Below are positions 35,300-44,020 of a DNA stretch of 64,000 bases, piece by piece. Source of the stretch: Syntrophomonas sp. (lineage in GTDB: Bacteria > Bacillota > Syntrophomonadia > Syntrophomonadales > Syntrophomonadaceae); assembly GCA_016841875.1 (NCBI GenBank), contig JAENYG010000011.1:1-64000 (forward strand), written 5' to 3'. Position 1 is the first letter of the stretch. Every line of letters starts with the position of its first letter. The notes beneath the pieces were generated by a model, which saw only the letters and a list, made by a program, of their open reading frames with translations, was not told the DNA's origin and did not search any database. The position numbers and the translations under genes were made by a program.

Positions 35300-36604
35300 T
35301 TAGCTTATAACCTCTAATATCAATGGCTTTTTCACGGGTTGTTCCATCGTGATATCATAGGCCAGAGCTATCTGCCGGCAGGCTGCTTCGATTTTGTTCT
35401 CATCATTTAAATGCAATACCACCAGAGCATCCCCGGGACGCACAAAATCTCCACATTTTTTTAATATCTCTATACCCACCGAATAATCTATACGGTCTTC
35501 CAGTCGTTCTCTTCCCGCCCCCAACATCATAGCTGTATGTCCAATGATATATGCGTTCAGGCCTGAGATGTAGCCCTCTTCTTGGGTGATTACTGCTCTC
35601 TTTATCGAGGCTTCCGTAAGACCGTAACTTTTCAGGTCATAATTCAACCCCCCCCCCTGTGCTTCAATTAATTCTTGGAATTTATCCAGACCTTTTCCGG
35701 AATCCAGGATTTTTCTTATACAACACCTGGCTTCATCTAAACTGGAGCTTTTCCCCCCCAGTATCAGCATATATGAGGCTAGTACAATCGATACCTCCAG
35801 CAAGTCATCCGGACCGCTGCCCTGGAGGGTATCTACCGCCTCTTTCACTTCCAGCGCATTGCCCACCATTCGGCCCAGGGGTTGTTCCATATCACTTAAA
35901 ACGGCAATGACCTGCCTCCCGGCCCTTTTACCTATTTCCACCATGGCCCGGGCCAGTTTTTCTGCCTCCTGCTGTTCCTTCATAAATGCACCAGAACCAA
36001 CTTTGACATCAAGAACAATACTGTCTGCTCCCGAAGCAATCTTCTTGCTCATAATGCTGGAAGCAATCAACGGTATGCTCTCCACCGTTGCGGTGACATC
36101 CCTTATGGCATACAGTTTCTTATCTGCCGGCACCAAATTTCCACTCTGGGATATTACTGCAGCCCCCACCTGCTGCACCTGCTTAATAAATTCCGCAAAT
36201 CCCATCTCTACTTGAAAACCCGGAATAGACGCATACTTATCTACCGTGCCTCCGGTATGTCCCAGACCTCGCCCTGACATTTTGGCCACTGGAATTCCAG
36301 CTGCAGCAACCAGGGGTATCACTACCAGGGTAGTCTTATCGCCCACGCCCCCCGTACTGTGTTTATCTACCTTTACTCCGGGTATAAAGGATAAATCTAC
36401 CACATCCCCGGAATAAGCCATGGCCATAGCCAGGTCACGCGTCTCCCTATCATCCATCCCCTGAAAGTATACCGCCATAGCCCAGGCGGAAACCTGATAA
36501 TCCGGTAAAGATCCATCACTTATTCCCTTTACCAGATACTTAATCTCATCTTCACTTAAAGACTTTCCATCTCTCTTCTTCCTGATAATATCCTGAAAAT
36601 TCAT
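35300..36604 (-). CDS. pdp: Pyrimidine-nucleoside phosphorylase
   Basis: 434 residues of the thymidine/pyrimidine-nucleoside phosphorylase family, cleaving uridine, thymidine or deoxyuridine with phosphate. The phosphate-binding motif KVDKHSTGGVGDKTTL and the neighbouring MSGRGLGHTGGTVDK are intact. Overlaps the end of deoB by 1 bp; the products feed deoB, which isomerises the released pentose-1-phosphate. Confidence 0.94.
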   Translation of the reverse strand: MNFQDIIRKKRDGKSLSEDEIKYLVKGISDGSLPDYQVSAWAMAVYFQGMDDRETRDLAMAMAYSGDVVDLSFIPGVKVDKHSTGGVGDKTTLVVIPLVAAAGIPVAKMSGRGLGHTGGTVDKYASIPGFQVEMGFAEFIKQVQQVGAAVISQSGNLVPADKKLYAIRDVTATVESIPLIASSIMSKKIASGADSIVLDVKVGSGAFMKEQQEAEKLARAMVEIGKRAGRQVIAVLSDMEQPLGRMVGNALEVKEAVDTLQGSGPDDLLEVSIVLASYMLILGGKSSSLDEARCCIRKILDSGKGLDKFQELIEAQGGGLNYDLKSYGLTEASIKRAVITQEEGYISGLNAYIIGHTAMMLGAGRERLEDRIDYSVGIEILKKCGDFVRPGDALVVLHLNDENKIEAACRQIALAYDITMEQPVKKPLILEVIS

Positions 36605-37779
36605 TAATTACTCCTTAACAATTCACAAAAGCTCTCCCCGGCCATATCGCCTGCTCGAACTCCCAAATACTTGGCTATAGTATGGCCTACGTCCGCAAAG
36701 CTGCTTCTTATTTCTAAATCTACGTCATCCTTGATATTCTTACCATATACCAGCAAAGGAACATATTCGCGGGAATGGTCGGTACTGGGAGTTGTGGGAT
36801 CATTCCCATGATCTGCGGTGATAAACAGCAGGTCTTCCGGATACAATAAATCGAGCAGGGTACCCAGTACCCCGTCGAATTCCTCCAGCGCTGAGGCATA
36901 GCCTGACACATCATTACGGTGTCCATAAGTCTGGTCAAAATCCAGCAGGTTAGCAAATATTAGATCTCCCACTCCCTTTTTAATCAATTCGATTATTTTA
37001 GTTGTTCCTTCCTGGTTGCTCTTAGTGGGATATGATTCGCTCAATCCTCGCCCAGCAAATAAATCCTTTATTTTACCGACCCCAATGACTGTGAGCTGGT
37101 TTTCCTGTAATATATCCAGTATATTTCTTTCCGGCTCCAGGGAAAAATCATGACGATTACTGGTGCGAGTACAACAGCCTTTTTCACCCAGGAAAGGCCT
37201 GGCAATAACTCTCCCCACCCCATTATCTCCCAGCAGCAATTTCCGAGCGGTCAGGCACCACTGGTACAACTGTTCTACCGGCACCACTTCTTCATGAGCT
37301 GCTATCTGAAACACGCTGTCGGCAGATGTATATACTATTGGGTAACCGGTCTTGATATGTTCGTCTCCCAGCTCATTTATGATCTCTGTACCGGAGGCTA
37401 CTTTATTTCCGATAGTCTTTCTTCCTATCGCTCTTTCAAATTCATCTATAATTTCAGCAGGAAAACCCTGAGGATAAGTTGGAAAAGGCTTTTCCATTAT
37501 CAAGCCCATCATTTCCCAGTGCCCCACGGTACTATCTTTGCCGCAAGACTTTTCTTCCATTTTCCCATACGCCCCCAGTGGTTTATCAACTGGATCCACC
37601 CCAAGTATTTCCTCTATATTACCCAGCCCTAGTTTCTTTAAGTTAGGCAGTTTTAGTCCTCCAACCGCTTTAGCAGTGTTTTTCAATGAATTGCTCCCTT
37701 GATCACCATACTGGTAACTGTCCCTCATCTCTCCAATGCCAACCCCATCAAGTACAATTAAAATAGCTCTTCTGTGCAT
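36604..37779 (-). CDS. deoB: Phosphopentomutase
   Basis: 391-residue alkaline-phosphatase-superfamily enzyme interconverting (deoxy)ribose 1- and 5-phosphate. Metal-site motifs are VLDGVGIGEM at the N-terminus and ITADHGNDPTTPSTDHSRE near the C-terminus; GKDSTVGHWEMMG holds the phosphorylated Thr. SD GGAGG. In Bacillus the same gene (drm) follows the xerD homologue. Confidence 0.95.
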   Translation of the reverse strand: MHRRAILIVLDGVGIGEMRDSYQYGDQGSNSLKNTAKAVGGLKLPNLKKLGLGNIEEILGVDPVDKPLGAYGKMEEKSCGKDSTVGHWEMMGLIMEKPFPTYPQGFPAEIIDEFERAIGRKTIGNKVASGTEIINELGDEHIKTGYPIVYTSADSVFQIAAHEEVVPVEQLYQWCLTARKLLLGDNGVGRVIARPFLGEKGCCTRTSNRHDFSLEPERNILDILQENQLTVIGVGKIKDLFAGRGLSESYPTKSNQEGTTKIIELIKKGVGDLIFANLLDFDQTYGHRNDVSGYASALEEFDGVLGTLLDLLYPEDLLFITADHGNDPTTPSTDHSREYVPLLVYGKNIKDDVDLEIRSSFADVGHTIAKYLGVRAGDMAGESFCELLRSN

Positions 37780-37904
37780 GCTGATACCTCCATTAAAATA
37801 GAAACCATCAGGACAGTCTCCCCGTTTTCCGAAGCAGCCGAGATAGTAGATGGTTTAATATTTATTATCTGCATTAAGCAACCTGCTTATCGAAAAACCT
37901 TCAT

Positions 37905-38795
37905 TTAAGCCCGAGGATGAAACTGCTGATATACTTCTCGTAGTCTGGATCTGGTTATATGAGTGTATATCTGAGTAGTTGAAATATCTGCATGTCCCAG
38001 CATTTCTTGAACTGCCCGCAGGTCGGCTCCATTTTCAAGAAGATGAGTAGCAAAGGAATGCCTCAAGGTGTGAGGAGTAACATCTTTATGAATATCAGCG
38101 GTCTGTACATATCCAGTCAATATTTTAAAAAACCCCTGGCGGCTTAAAGTCCCTCCCCGGGAATTAAGAAACAGAGTCCTTTCCGAATTTGCTTTAGCCA
38201 GCAGATTACGGGACCTGGCCAGATATCTATGCACCCAGTCGATGGCAGTCTGGTTTACGGGTATTATTCTTTCTTTTCTTCCTTTACCAAAACAGCGAAG
38301 AAAACCTGCGGTAAGGTTGATGTCATCAACCTGCAGTGACAATAACTCCGATACCCTGATCCCGGTTCCATACATCAATTCCAGCATAGCCCTATCCCTT
38401 AGTCCCAGTGGTAAAATAACATTGGGAACTTCCATCAGCCTGTCCACTTCTTCTACAGAAAGCACCCGGGGCAGCTTTCTCTTTATTCTGGGGGTTTCTA
38501 AATCCCCTGCCGGGTTAATGGCAATAAATCCATCCAACACCAGAAATTTATAGAAAGTCTTAATGCTCGACAAGCTGCGAGCAACAGTAGAATATTCTGC
38601 CCCAGAATCCATCTGCCAGGCTAAAAAAGCAATAATATCATGCTTGGTGATTTCATCAAGGGAATTATATTTTAGCGTTTCTTTGATAAAGGCGAAAAAC
38701 TTTCCCAGATCTCTGCTGTATGCTGCCCTGGTATTAGTAGACAGTCCCTTTTCGAAATCTAAATAATCCAAAAAAGCTGATATGTGGCTGTTCAT
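37905..38795 (-). CDS. xerD: Tyrosine recombinase XerD
   Basis: 296-residue site-specific recombinase resolving chromosome dimers at dif with XerC. An N-terminal SAM-like core-binding domain (about 1-85) is followed by the catalytic domain with Arg in GTGIRVSELL, HTLRHSFATHLL, LGHADISTTQIYTHI (His and nucleophile Tyr). The place between spoIIM and deoB matches the Bacillus order, which supports XerD over another integrase. Confidence 0.93.
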   Translation of the reverse strand: MNSHISAFLDYLDFEKGLSTNTRAAYSRDLGKFFAFIKETLKYNSLDEITKHDIIAFLAWQMDSGAEYSTVARSLSSIKTFYKFLVLDGFIAINPAGDLETPRIKRKLPRVLSVEEVDRLMEVPNVILPLGLRDRAMLELMYGTGIRVSELLSLQVDDINLTAGFLRCFGKGRKERIIPVNQTAIDWVHRYLARSRNLLAKANSERTLFLNSRGGTLSRQGFFKILTGYVQTADIHKDVTPHTLRHSFATHLLENGADLRAVQEMLGHADISTTQIYTHITRSRLREVYQQFHPRA

Positions 38796-38854
38796 AGCAT
38801 TACTCCCGTTTTTTTACTTAGTTTGACATGATGAAGCTCATTTCCTTCCTACTG

Positions 38855-39115
38855 TTAACGTTCGTAATAAAAATCCTGTAATTTGATTACAAATTGATCG
38901 AGCACTTGATTGAAGGTACCTGAATTCTCATCCGTTTCGACCCGCATCGGATTTCCAGTGGGATGTTCGTCTTGCAGCCACCCGCTAAAAGCCGGAACTT
39001 GATTTACCAGCATACCTGTAAGCGCAGGTATAGCCATTACAAATGCCAGGATCAGCGCCAGAAGTCCCAGAAATTTAAGCACCTTTTGTTTCCATCTGCC
39101 CATTACTATGATCAA
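38855..39115 (-). CDS. Small single-pass membrane protein, unknown function
   Basis: About 86 residues with one hydrophobic segment (FLGLLALILAFVMAIPAL) near the N-terminus and a hydrophilic outer part ending QDFYYER. It takes the place of yqzK (DUF4227) in Bacillus, between spoIIM and xerD, but sequence similarity is not evident. Start is uncertain: TTG 39115 is 7 nt from AAGGGG; GTG 39124 and ATG 39103 are alternatives. Confidence 0.7.
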   Translation of the reverse strand: MIIVMGRWKQKVLKFLGLLALILAFVMAIPALTGMLVNQVPAFSGWLQDEHPTGNPMRVETDENSGTFNQVLDQFVIKLQDFYYER

Positions 39116-39137
39116 ATTTATCACCCCTTATATTTTT

Positions 39138-39749
39138 TTACATAAACAAACTTAACAGCCAAGGAGAAAGATATGCCTCTATAAAAGCTCCCAGTGCAAA
39201 AGCGAGCAGCAGTAACAGCATCACTATACTATAAGCCAGTAATGCAACACCCAGACTATCTCCCCCGGCATTTCTGCTTTTCACAACGTAAACCGAGAAA
39301 TTCATAGCTACTACTCCAGCAATAATAAGGCAGGGTATATATACCAGGTTTTGAGGCAATATGGCGACCACACTTAGAAGCACCCCTGCACCTGCTTTTT
39401 GCTGGAAAAGAAATCCAAACGTAAAGCCCAGGGAAAAGGCCCGCAGGAAGATTACTGCTAAAATTAAAGGAAGCCCTATTACGGTGAGGCCCAACAACCA
39501 GATGCTGAGAATAGTTTCTGCCTGCTTGATAAAAGCCGTTATTAGAATGCTTCTGCCATAAAGGTCTCCTTCTAAGCCTCCCCGCAGGTAGTTATCTAAC
39601 ATTACAGCCAAATATTTTTTAACCTCATCATCCAATCCCCTGACATTCAAAAAGCCCAGCATGAAGCCGATAATAAATATCCCCAGAATTAATAAATATT
39701 GAACCGAATTCTCTTTCAAGTGCTGCTTGATCCTGTATTTTAGCCCCAT
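39138..39749 (-). CDS. spoIIM: Stage II sporulation protein M
   Basis: About 203-residue membrane protein of the SpoIIDMP engulfment complex that remodels septal peptidoglycan. Around five hydrophobic segments are seen, with the family stretches GFMLGFLNVRGL, RAFSLGFTFGFLF and LPQNLVYIPCLI. ATG 39749 is chosen: it opens a normal-length protein behind AGGTAGG, whereas the upstream GTG (39794) has no SD. Its neighbours match the Bacillus spoIIM-xerD-drm block. Confidence 0.92.
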   Translation of the reverse strand: MGLKYRIKQHLKENSVQYLLILGIFIIGFMLGFLNVRGLDDEVKKYLAVMLDNYLRGGLEGDLYGRSILITAFIKQAETILSIWLLGLTVIGLPLILAVIFLRAFSLGFTFGFLFQQKAGAGVLLSVVAILPQNLVYIPCLIIAGVVAMNFSVYVVKSRNAGGDSLGVALLAYSIVMLLLLLAFALGAFIEAYLSPWLLSLFM

Positions 39750-39844
39750 ACCACGCCTACCTGCTTTCCTGGAAAATAGATATCTTTTTTGCACTTTGTA
39801 CCATTAATATTTTTACCGGGCTGACTTTATGCAAAAAAGAAATT

Positions 39845-39874
39845 TTTACAGGAGAAACTGACTTCCGCTATAGA
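39845..39874 (+). promoter_or_regulatory. Candidate SigA promoter of an orphan transcript
   Basis: TTTACA (39845-39850), 18-bp spacer, TATAGA (39869-39874) on the plus strand, although every neighbouring gene is on the minus strand. A strong plus-strand terminator follows about 90 bp downstream. Confidence 0.4.
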
Positions 39875-39880
39875 CAAAAT

Positions 39881-40012
39881 TAATATTGGCAGGGGTCAAA
39901 GCTGGTGTATCGGGATTGCTCTTTTCTGATAAAAGTAGTGGGGTTAACTTCTATTTAGAAAGGGCCAACCAAGCACTGTCAATATTTTATTGACAGTGCT
40001 TGGTTGGTTTTT
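39881..40012 (+). ncRNA. Candidate small RNA
   Basis: The stretch between the candidate promoter (39845-39874) and the terminator (39965-40012) would give a transcript of about 130 nt with no open frame behind a good SD. It holds a small CTTTT/AAAAG hairpin near 39922 ahead of the terminator. It matches no RNA family I recognise. The case rests only on the promoter-terminator pairing in a 342-bp gap between two minus-strand genes. Confidence 0.35.
39965..40012 (+). terminator. Strong orphan rho-independent terminator
   Basis: Perfect 20-bp stem (39965-39984 with 39988-40007), 3-nt TTT loop, then five T on the plus strand. On the minus strand no T run follows, so the orientation is clear. No annotated plus-strand gene lies upstream. 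Confidence 0.85.
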
Positions 40013-40136
40013 GGTCAGCTTAGGTATGTATTGAGCAGGATTCCAGAAGCCTTTTGCATATTAGAGACTTGATCGTTATCTCTTTGTCTCCATATCCAAA
40101 TGCAGGCCTATTGCTTTAATCCTAGTACCTTTATTA

Positions 40137-41489
40137 TTAAATAATATTCCGCTTTCTCAAAGCTTCATATATTACGGGTACAACCTGTTTTTTCCTGGAC
40201 ATTACACCTTTGAGAATTATACTATGGTTTACAGAAGATTGGCCAAATGCTGTTTCAACCACAGAACTATCATCACCCGCTATCATCATCTCAGTACTCT
40301 CTTCCATTATGTCCGTAACCATCAAGCAAAGAAGAGCATATCCTTTTTGGACACAGATAAGCTGCATTTGCTCGATCAAGCCCTTCTTTCTCTCGGCAAA
40401 TCGCTTATTATCTATAGTTTCTATTTGAGAAACAGCAAAAGTAGTGCTGCCGCTGACGTACTCTTTTAAATCCGCGCCAATAAGCTCTTCATCATTCAAA
40501 TTCTCCAGATACCCGGTATTTTCAAAAATTTTCCTCCCCCATTCAAGAGGTTCAAAACCTGATATCTCCTGTAGTTTACTGGCTATGCGGCGGTCTTTTG
40601 TCGTAGTAGTGGGCGACTTAAATAGCATGGTATCACTCAGTATTCCTGCCATCATTAATGCAGCTAAGTTTCTGCTGCAGTAAACCTCATTTTCCAGATA
40701 TTTTTCGGCAATCAGAGTACAGGTTGAACCGACCGGTTCATTGTGAAAATATATTGGAGATATGGTCTGTAGATCACCTACCCGGTGATGGTCTATGATC
40801 TCCCTTATTTCAGCTTCTTCCACCCCATCGACTGCCTGTTTCTTTTCATTGTGATCGACCAGAATCAGCTGCTTTCTTTTCATTTCCAACAAATTATACC
40901 TGGATATCATACCTAAATAATGATTTTTTTCATCTACTACTGGATAATTTCTAAATCTGGTGGAGATCATATGTTTCCTCGCTTCATCCACCGGTTCATC
41001 TTTTAAGAACAACATTAAATCATGGGTCTTCATAATATTCGATACTTTCAATTCTAATATTTCCTGTAAAATCAAGGGGCTCTTATCCAGATGATGACCT
41101 GTACCCAGTTTTTCAAGAAATATCATGGCTAGATCTCCAATAGTAACTAATCCCAGGAATCTTTTCTGATCATCCAGTACCGGGACTGTTTTCAGCTTGT
41201 TGTTGCGCATCAGATTGCCTATCTCAGTCATACTCATGTCAGCAGTAAAATAAAGATAGCCCTCTTCATCCAGCAAATCTTCCACCCGGGTACCGACATT
41301 TTTCAATATTAAAGGCGGCTCAAAATCCAGGTATTCAAGTACATATCGGGCTTCATCATTTAATTCCCCAGCTGCAGCAGCAATATATAATCCCTCATCA
41401 TTGCTCTGCTTATACACTTTATAACTGATAGCTGAGGCTATTGAATCCAAGTCAGGATTCTTATGGCCTATGATATATGTAGGTTTCAT
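40137..41489 (-). CDS. ppaC: CBS-domain manganese-dependent inorganic pyrophosphatase (family II, DHH)
   Basis: 450 residues from ATG 41489 (SD TGGAGTG; an upstream in-frame start lies inside a repeat element and is rejected). The DHH domain provides GHKNPDLDSIASA and IIDHHRVGD for Mn binding, with the DHHA2 domain at the C-terminus (SRKKQVVPVIYEAL). Two CBS motifs interrupt the DHH domain between about residues 70 and 210 (TVPVLDDQKRFLGLVTIGDLA and FRNYPVVDEKNHYLGMISRY). This is the nucleotide-regulated CBS-PPase layout, here without the extra DRTGG domain of the longer clostridial form. Hydrolyses pyrophosphate, regulated by AMP/ADP in relatives. Confidence 0.9.
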   Translation of the reverse strand: MKPTYIIGHKNPDLDSIASAISYKVYKQSNDEGLYIAAAAGELNDEARYVLEYLDFEPPLILKNVGTRVEDLLDEEGYLYFTADMSMTEIGNLMRNNKLKTVPVLDDQKRFLGLVTIGDLAMIFLEKLGTGHHLDKSPLILQEILELKVSNIMKTHDLMLFLKDEPVDEARKHMISTRFRNYPVVDEKNHYLGMISRYNLLEMKRKQLILVDHNEKKQAVDGVEEAEIREIIDHHRVGDLQTISPIYFHNEPVGSTCTLIAEKYLENEVYCSRNLAALMMAGILSDTMLFKSPTTTTKDRRIASKLQEISGFEPLEWGRKIFENTGYLENLNDEELIGADLKEYVSGSTTFAVSQIETIDNKRFAERKKGLIEQMQLICVQKGYALLCLMVTDIMEESTEMMIAGDDSSVVETAFGQSSVNHSIILKGVMSRKKQVVPVIYEALRKRNII

Positions 41490-41500
41490 TCTAACACTCC

Positions 41501-41614
41501 AGTGCGACAGGGGACGGTTCTCGATTTGTCGCATTTTTATTCGTTTTTGGTTTTTCTTTTTTTGATATTCAGCTTTGAAAATGCGACAAATCGAGAACCG
41601 TCCCCTGTCGCACT
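41501..41614. repeat. Double-hairpin REP-like palindrome, GGGGACGGTTC core, copy 1
   Basis: Perfect 37-bp inverted repeat (41501-41537 with 41578-41614) around a 40-bp AT-rich spacer. Each arm is itself a hairpin: TGCGACA ... TGTCGCA flank GGGGACGGTTCTCGATT. The core matches the GGGACGG elements linked to REP-associated (RAYT/IS200-like) transposases in many bacteria. It fits exactly between two genes, touching the stop codon of one and lying 11 bp from the start of the next. Confidence 0.85.
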
Positions 41615-42272
41615 ATTCTTGCATTAAGAGATTGGCAATAAACTGGGCTGCCAGCATGTCCTCCATTGAATTTCTACTCGCAGCAATAATGGCAATACCG
41701 GTATCTTCTCCTCTAAAACATTCTCTTGCTCTTCTTACCGCAGTCAGGGCTGGCTGCACCCCCTTTTGGGCTAGAGTACGGGCAACAGTCCCAGTTATGA
41801 CTCTTTCGCTAACTTGAAAGGCCGCATCATAGGCAACGCCTCCGGTATCAGTAACTGCAACTACTACTCGATTTTTCATGTCTGCCATGCGAGGCGTTTC
41901 AGCTCCGATATTAGGCAGTACTGCTTCAACCATTCCCTTTTCCTTTTCTATACCTTTTAATACCTTCTGGCATCGGGCCATTCGTTCTGTTTCACTACCG
42001 GACCGCGGTTCTGCGACCAGAATAATTCCGGTCTGGTTTTCCCGAGATATCCGAGCTGCTCTCTGACCGATCTTCTCTGGGTTAACCTCCACCGGTGCCC
42101 GGGTATAATCAGGACTACAGCCCAGGATGGCCAGTGCCCCGGCATCCAGAGCGCTTTCCAGAGTTGTAGACATATCTATAACATCTACGATCATAACCAG
42201 CATGCCTTCTCGGGCAGCCTGCCAGGCTCCGCTGGCATCACAGCTAATGACTATTCTTTTTGACCTTTCCAT
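41613..42272 (-). CDS. Conserved hypothetical protein, distant ComB-like features
   Basis: About 219 residues, alpha/beta, no signal peptide. The segment MLVMIVDVIDMSTTLESAL and an internal TDTGGVAYDAAFQ are reminiscent of 2-phosphosulfolactate phosphatase (ComB), but the similarity is weak and catalytic residues cannot be assigned. ATG 42272 is chosen after GGAGGTGGAGG. It overlaps the end of the EndoQ gene by 29 bp, so it is probably co-translated with it. The stop codon abuts the copy-1 repeat. Confidence 0.7.
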   Translation of the reverse strand: MERSKRIVISCDASGAWQAAREGMLVMIVDVIDMSTTLESALDAGALAILGCSPDYTRAPVEVNPEKIGQRAARISRENQTGIILVAEPRSGSETERMARCQKVLKGIEKEKGMVEAVLPNIGAETPRMADMKNRVVVAVTDTGGVAYDAAFQVSERVITGTVARTLAQKGVQPALTAVRRARECFRGEDTGIAIIAASRNSMEDMLAAQFIANLLMQE

Positions 42273-43416
42273 AATGTCCTCCACCTCCGGGGATAATTTG
42301 CATGCGGGAGTTCCTCATCTTTATAACCATAGTAGATATATCTTCTCCAGCGATACGCGCAATATCTTCAACCGGTGCTTTTTCCATAACATTTATTTCA
42401 TTTTCAAAGTAGGTAATCAGTTTTTTATGCATTTTGGGTCCTACTCCGGGCAGCTGCTTTAAAGGAACCCGATAATAATAGGGAGGCCTGCCTACCGGGT
42501 GATAAGGTTGGTCACGATCCTTGATCATAGTGATACGATCATGAACTCCTATTATCAATTTACCACTGCCGCATTTCCTGCATTCTAATACTGGCGGTTC
42601 ATCACTGGCGATTGTGGAACATGCCGGGCAATAACTGCGGTGGTACTTTCCCAGCTGCGGGTCCATACCATAGTTGGCAGTTATTCGCCGCCCCTGGCTG
42701 TTTTCTACACAATATCTGAATTCCTCAAAATTCTTATCCCCCATACGAAAAAGATTGTATTCCCTGCCTACATTGGCAGAAGAATGAGCATCTGAATTGG
42801 ACAGAAAAGTAAAATGCCGAGTTTCTTCGATAGTATCTGCCATATCGGTATCTGCACTCAGCCCGAGCTCGATAGCCCTGATCTGCTGCAGGTCCTTTTG
42901 CATAACGGCTGTCAGGCGTTCAACCCATACTCCATAAGCTCCTTTGTGAGGGGTAAAAGCATGAGCCGGACATAAAATCCCATCCAACATACAGCTCAGA
43001 TTCACCAGTTCCCTGGCATTCACTCTAGTCCTTTGAGTAGATAGCTGCATATTATGGACCCGGCTGCGGACGAACCGTTGATATTCTTTCAGGCTTCTTA
43101 GATAAGGCAGGAAAATGATCCAGTGTACTCCCTCCAGGCTCTCCAATTCACAGGCTGCAATCAGCAGTACGCCATTGCGAGTCAGAAATCCTCCCTGTGG
43201 ATGCTCGCGGAGTTCCCCGCTTAAGAGCATCTGTTCAATTTCCCAGCTTACCGGCATTGTACCGGCATCTACTATTCCCACCATATCCAGCCCTTTCCTG
43301 GGGGCATCCTGGAATAAGACGGTCCTCAAGTCAAGCCTGCGGGAGGCGGTAATTTTAACGGCCTGACCAGCAGCAGTGCCGATATGGATATGCAGGTCTC
43401 CATAAATACTCAGCAT
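42244..43416 (-). CDS. endoQ: Endonuclease Q family protein (PHP domain)
   Basis: About 390 residues. The PHP fold starts GDLHIHIG and includes GIVDAG, CPAHAFTPHKG and FLSNSDAHS for metal binding. A four-Cys zinc finger (YCPAC ... LECRKCG) follows, then a helix-hairpin-helix-like LKQLPGVGPKMHKKL. EndoQ cleaves DNA 5' to deaminated bases (uracil, hypoxanthine). ATG 43416 lies 1 bp past the NUDIX stop and puts GDLHIH near the start as usual; ATG 43446 is the alternative. The pairing with a NUDIX hydrolase suits a nucleotide-damage theme. Confidence 0.88.
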   Translation of the reverse strand: MLSIYGDLHIHIGTAAGQAVKITASRRLDLRTVLFQDAPRKGLDMVGIVDAGTMPVSWEIEQMLLSGELREHPQGGFLTRNGVLLIAACELESLEGVHWIIFLPYLRSLKEYQRFVRSRVHNMQLSTQRTRVNARELVNLSCMLDGILCPAHAFTPHKGAYGVWVERLTAVMQKDLQQIRAIELGLSADTDMADTIEETRHFTFLSNSDAHSSANVGREYNLFRMGDKNFEEFRYCVENSQGRRITANYGMDPQLGKYHRSYCPACSTIASDEPPVLECRKCGSGKLIIGVHDRITMIKDRDQPYHPVGRPPYYYRVPLKQLPGVGPKMHKKLITYFENEINVMEKAPVEDIARIAGEDISTMVIKMRNSRMQIIPGGGGHYGKVKKNSH

Positions 43417-43417
43417 C

Positions 43418-43960
43418 CTATTTACCCGAATAGTTATGGACCGCATATTGAACAGCTATAATACTCTTGCCATCAACAATATGCCCGTTTAGTATCTGCT
43501 GATAGGCTGTTTCCAGCGGAATTTTGCTCACTTCGATGAATTCATCCCGATCCGGACTCAGGTTGCTTTCTTTTTTCAGATTTTTAGCAGTATAGATGAA
43601 GGTTTTTTCATCACAAAATCCGGGAGCGCAATAATAGGTAATTATTTCCTGCCATTGTTCAGCTATGAGGCCGGTTTCCTCTGCCAGTTCTCTTTTGGCA
43701 CATTCTAAAGGATCTTCATTTTTCTCCAGGGTTCCAGCCGGTATTTCCAGAAGTACCTGTTCTACCGCTTTACGGTACTGGCTGACCATCCAGATGTTGT
43801 TTTCTTCATCCAAGGCTAAGATGGCTACCGCACCGGGATGTTCTACGATTTCTCTTTTACTCTTACCGCCATCTGGCAGGTTTACATCGTCTACTCTTAG
43901 CCGTACGATTCTACCATCGAATATGGTGGTGGAAGATATGGTCTTTTCTTCAAAATCCAT
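43418..43960 (-). CDS. nudF: NUDIX hydrolase, ADP-ribose pyrophosphatase type
   Basis: 180 residues with an intact Nudix box, GTLEKNEDPLECAKRELAEETG, by position 67-89 (G-x5-E-x7-REL-x-EE-x-G). The sequence before and after (VAILALDEENNIWMVSQYR; DEFIEVSKIPL) fits the ADP-ribose pyrophosphatase group. The reaction is ADP-ribose to AMP and ribose 5-phosphate. First of a tight run with EndoQ. Confidence 0.9.
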   Translation of the reverse strand: MDFEEKTISSTTIFDGRIVRLRVDDVNLPDGGKSKREIVEHPGAVAILALDEENNIWMVSQYRKAVEQVLLEIPAGTLEKNEDPLECAKRELAEETGLIAEQWQEIITYYCAPGFCDEKTFIYTAKNLKKESNLSPDRDEFIEVSKIPLETAYQQILNGHIVDGKSIIAVQYAVHNYSGK

Positions 43961-44020
43961 AAAGAAACCTCCTGCATATTTTTTCCAATCAGTGCATAGA
44001 CTACCAGAGAGGTGATGAAA

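Noticed and set aside
36720-37632. Frames on either strand inside deoB
   Set aside because: Shadows of the clearly conserved deoB reading frame.
41490-41534. 15-residue N-terminal extension of the pyrophosphatase
   Set aside because: It is coded inside the repeat element; ATG 41489 has an SD and precedes the conserved GHKNPDLDS.
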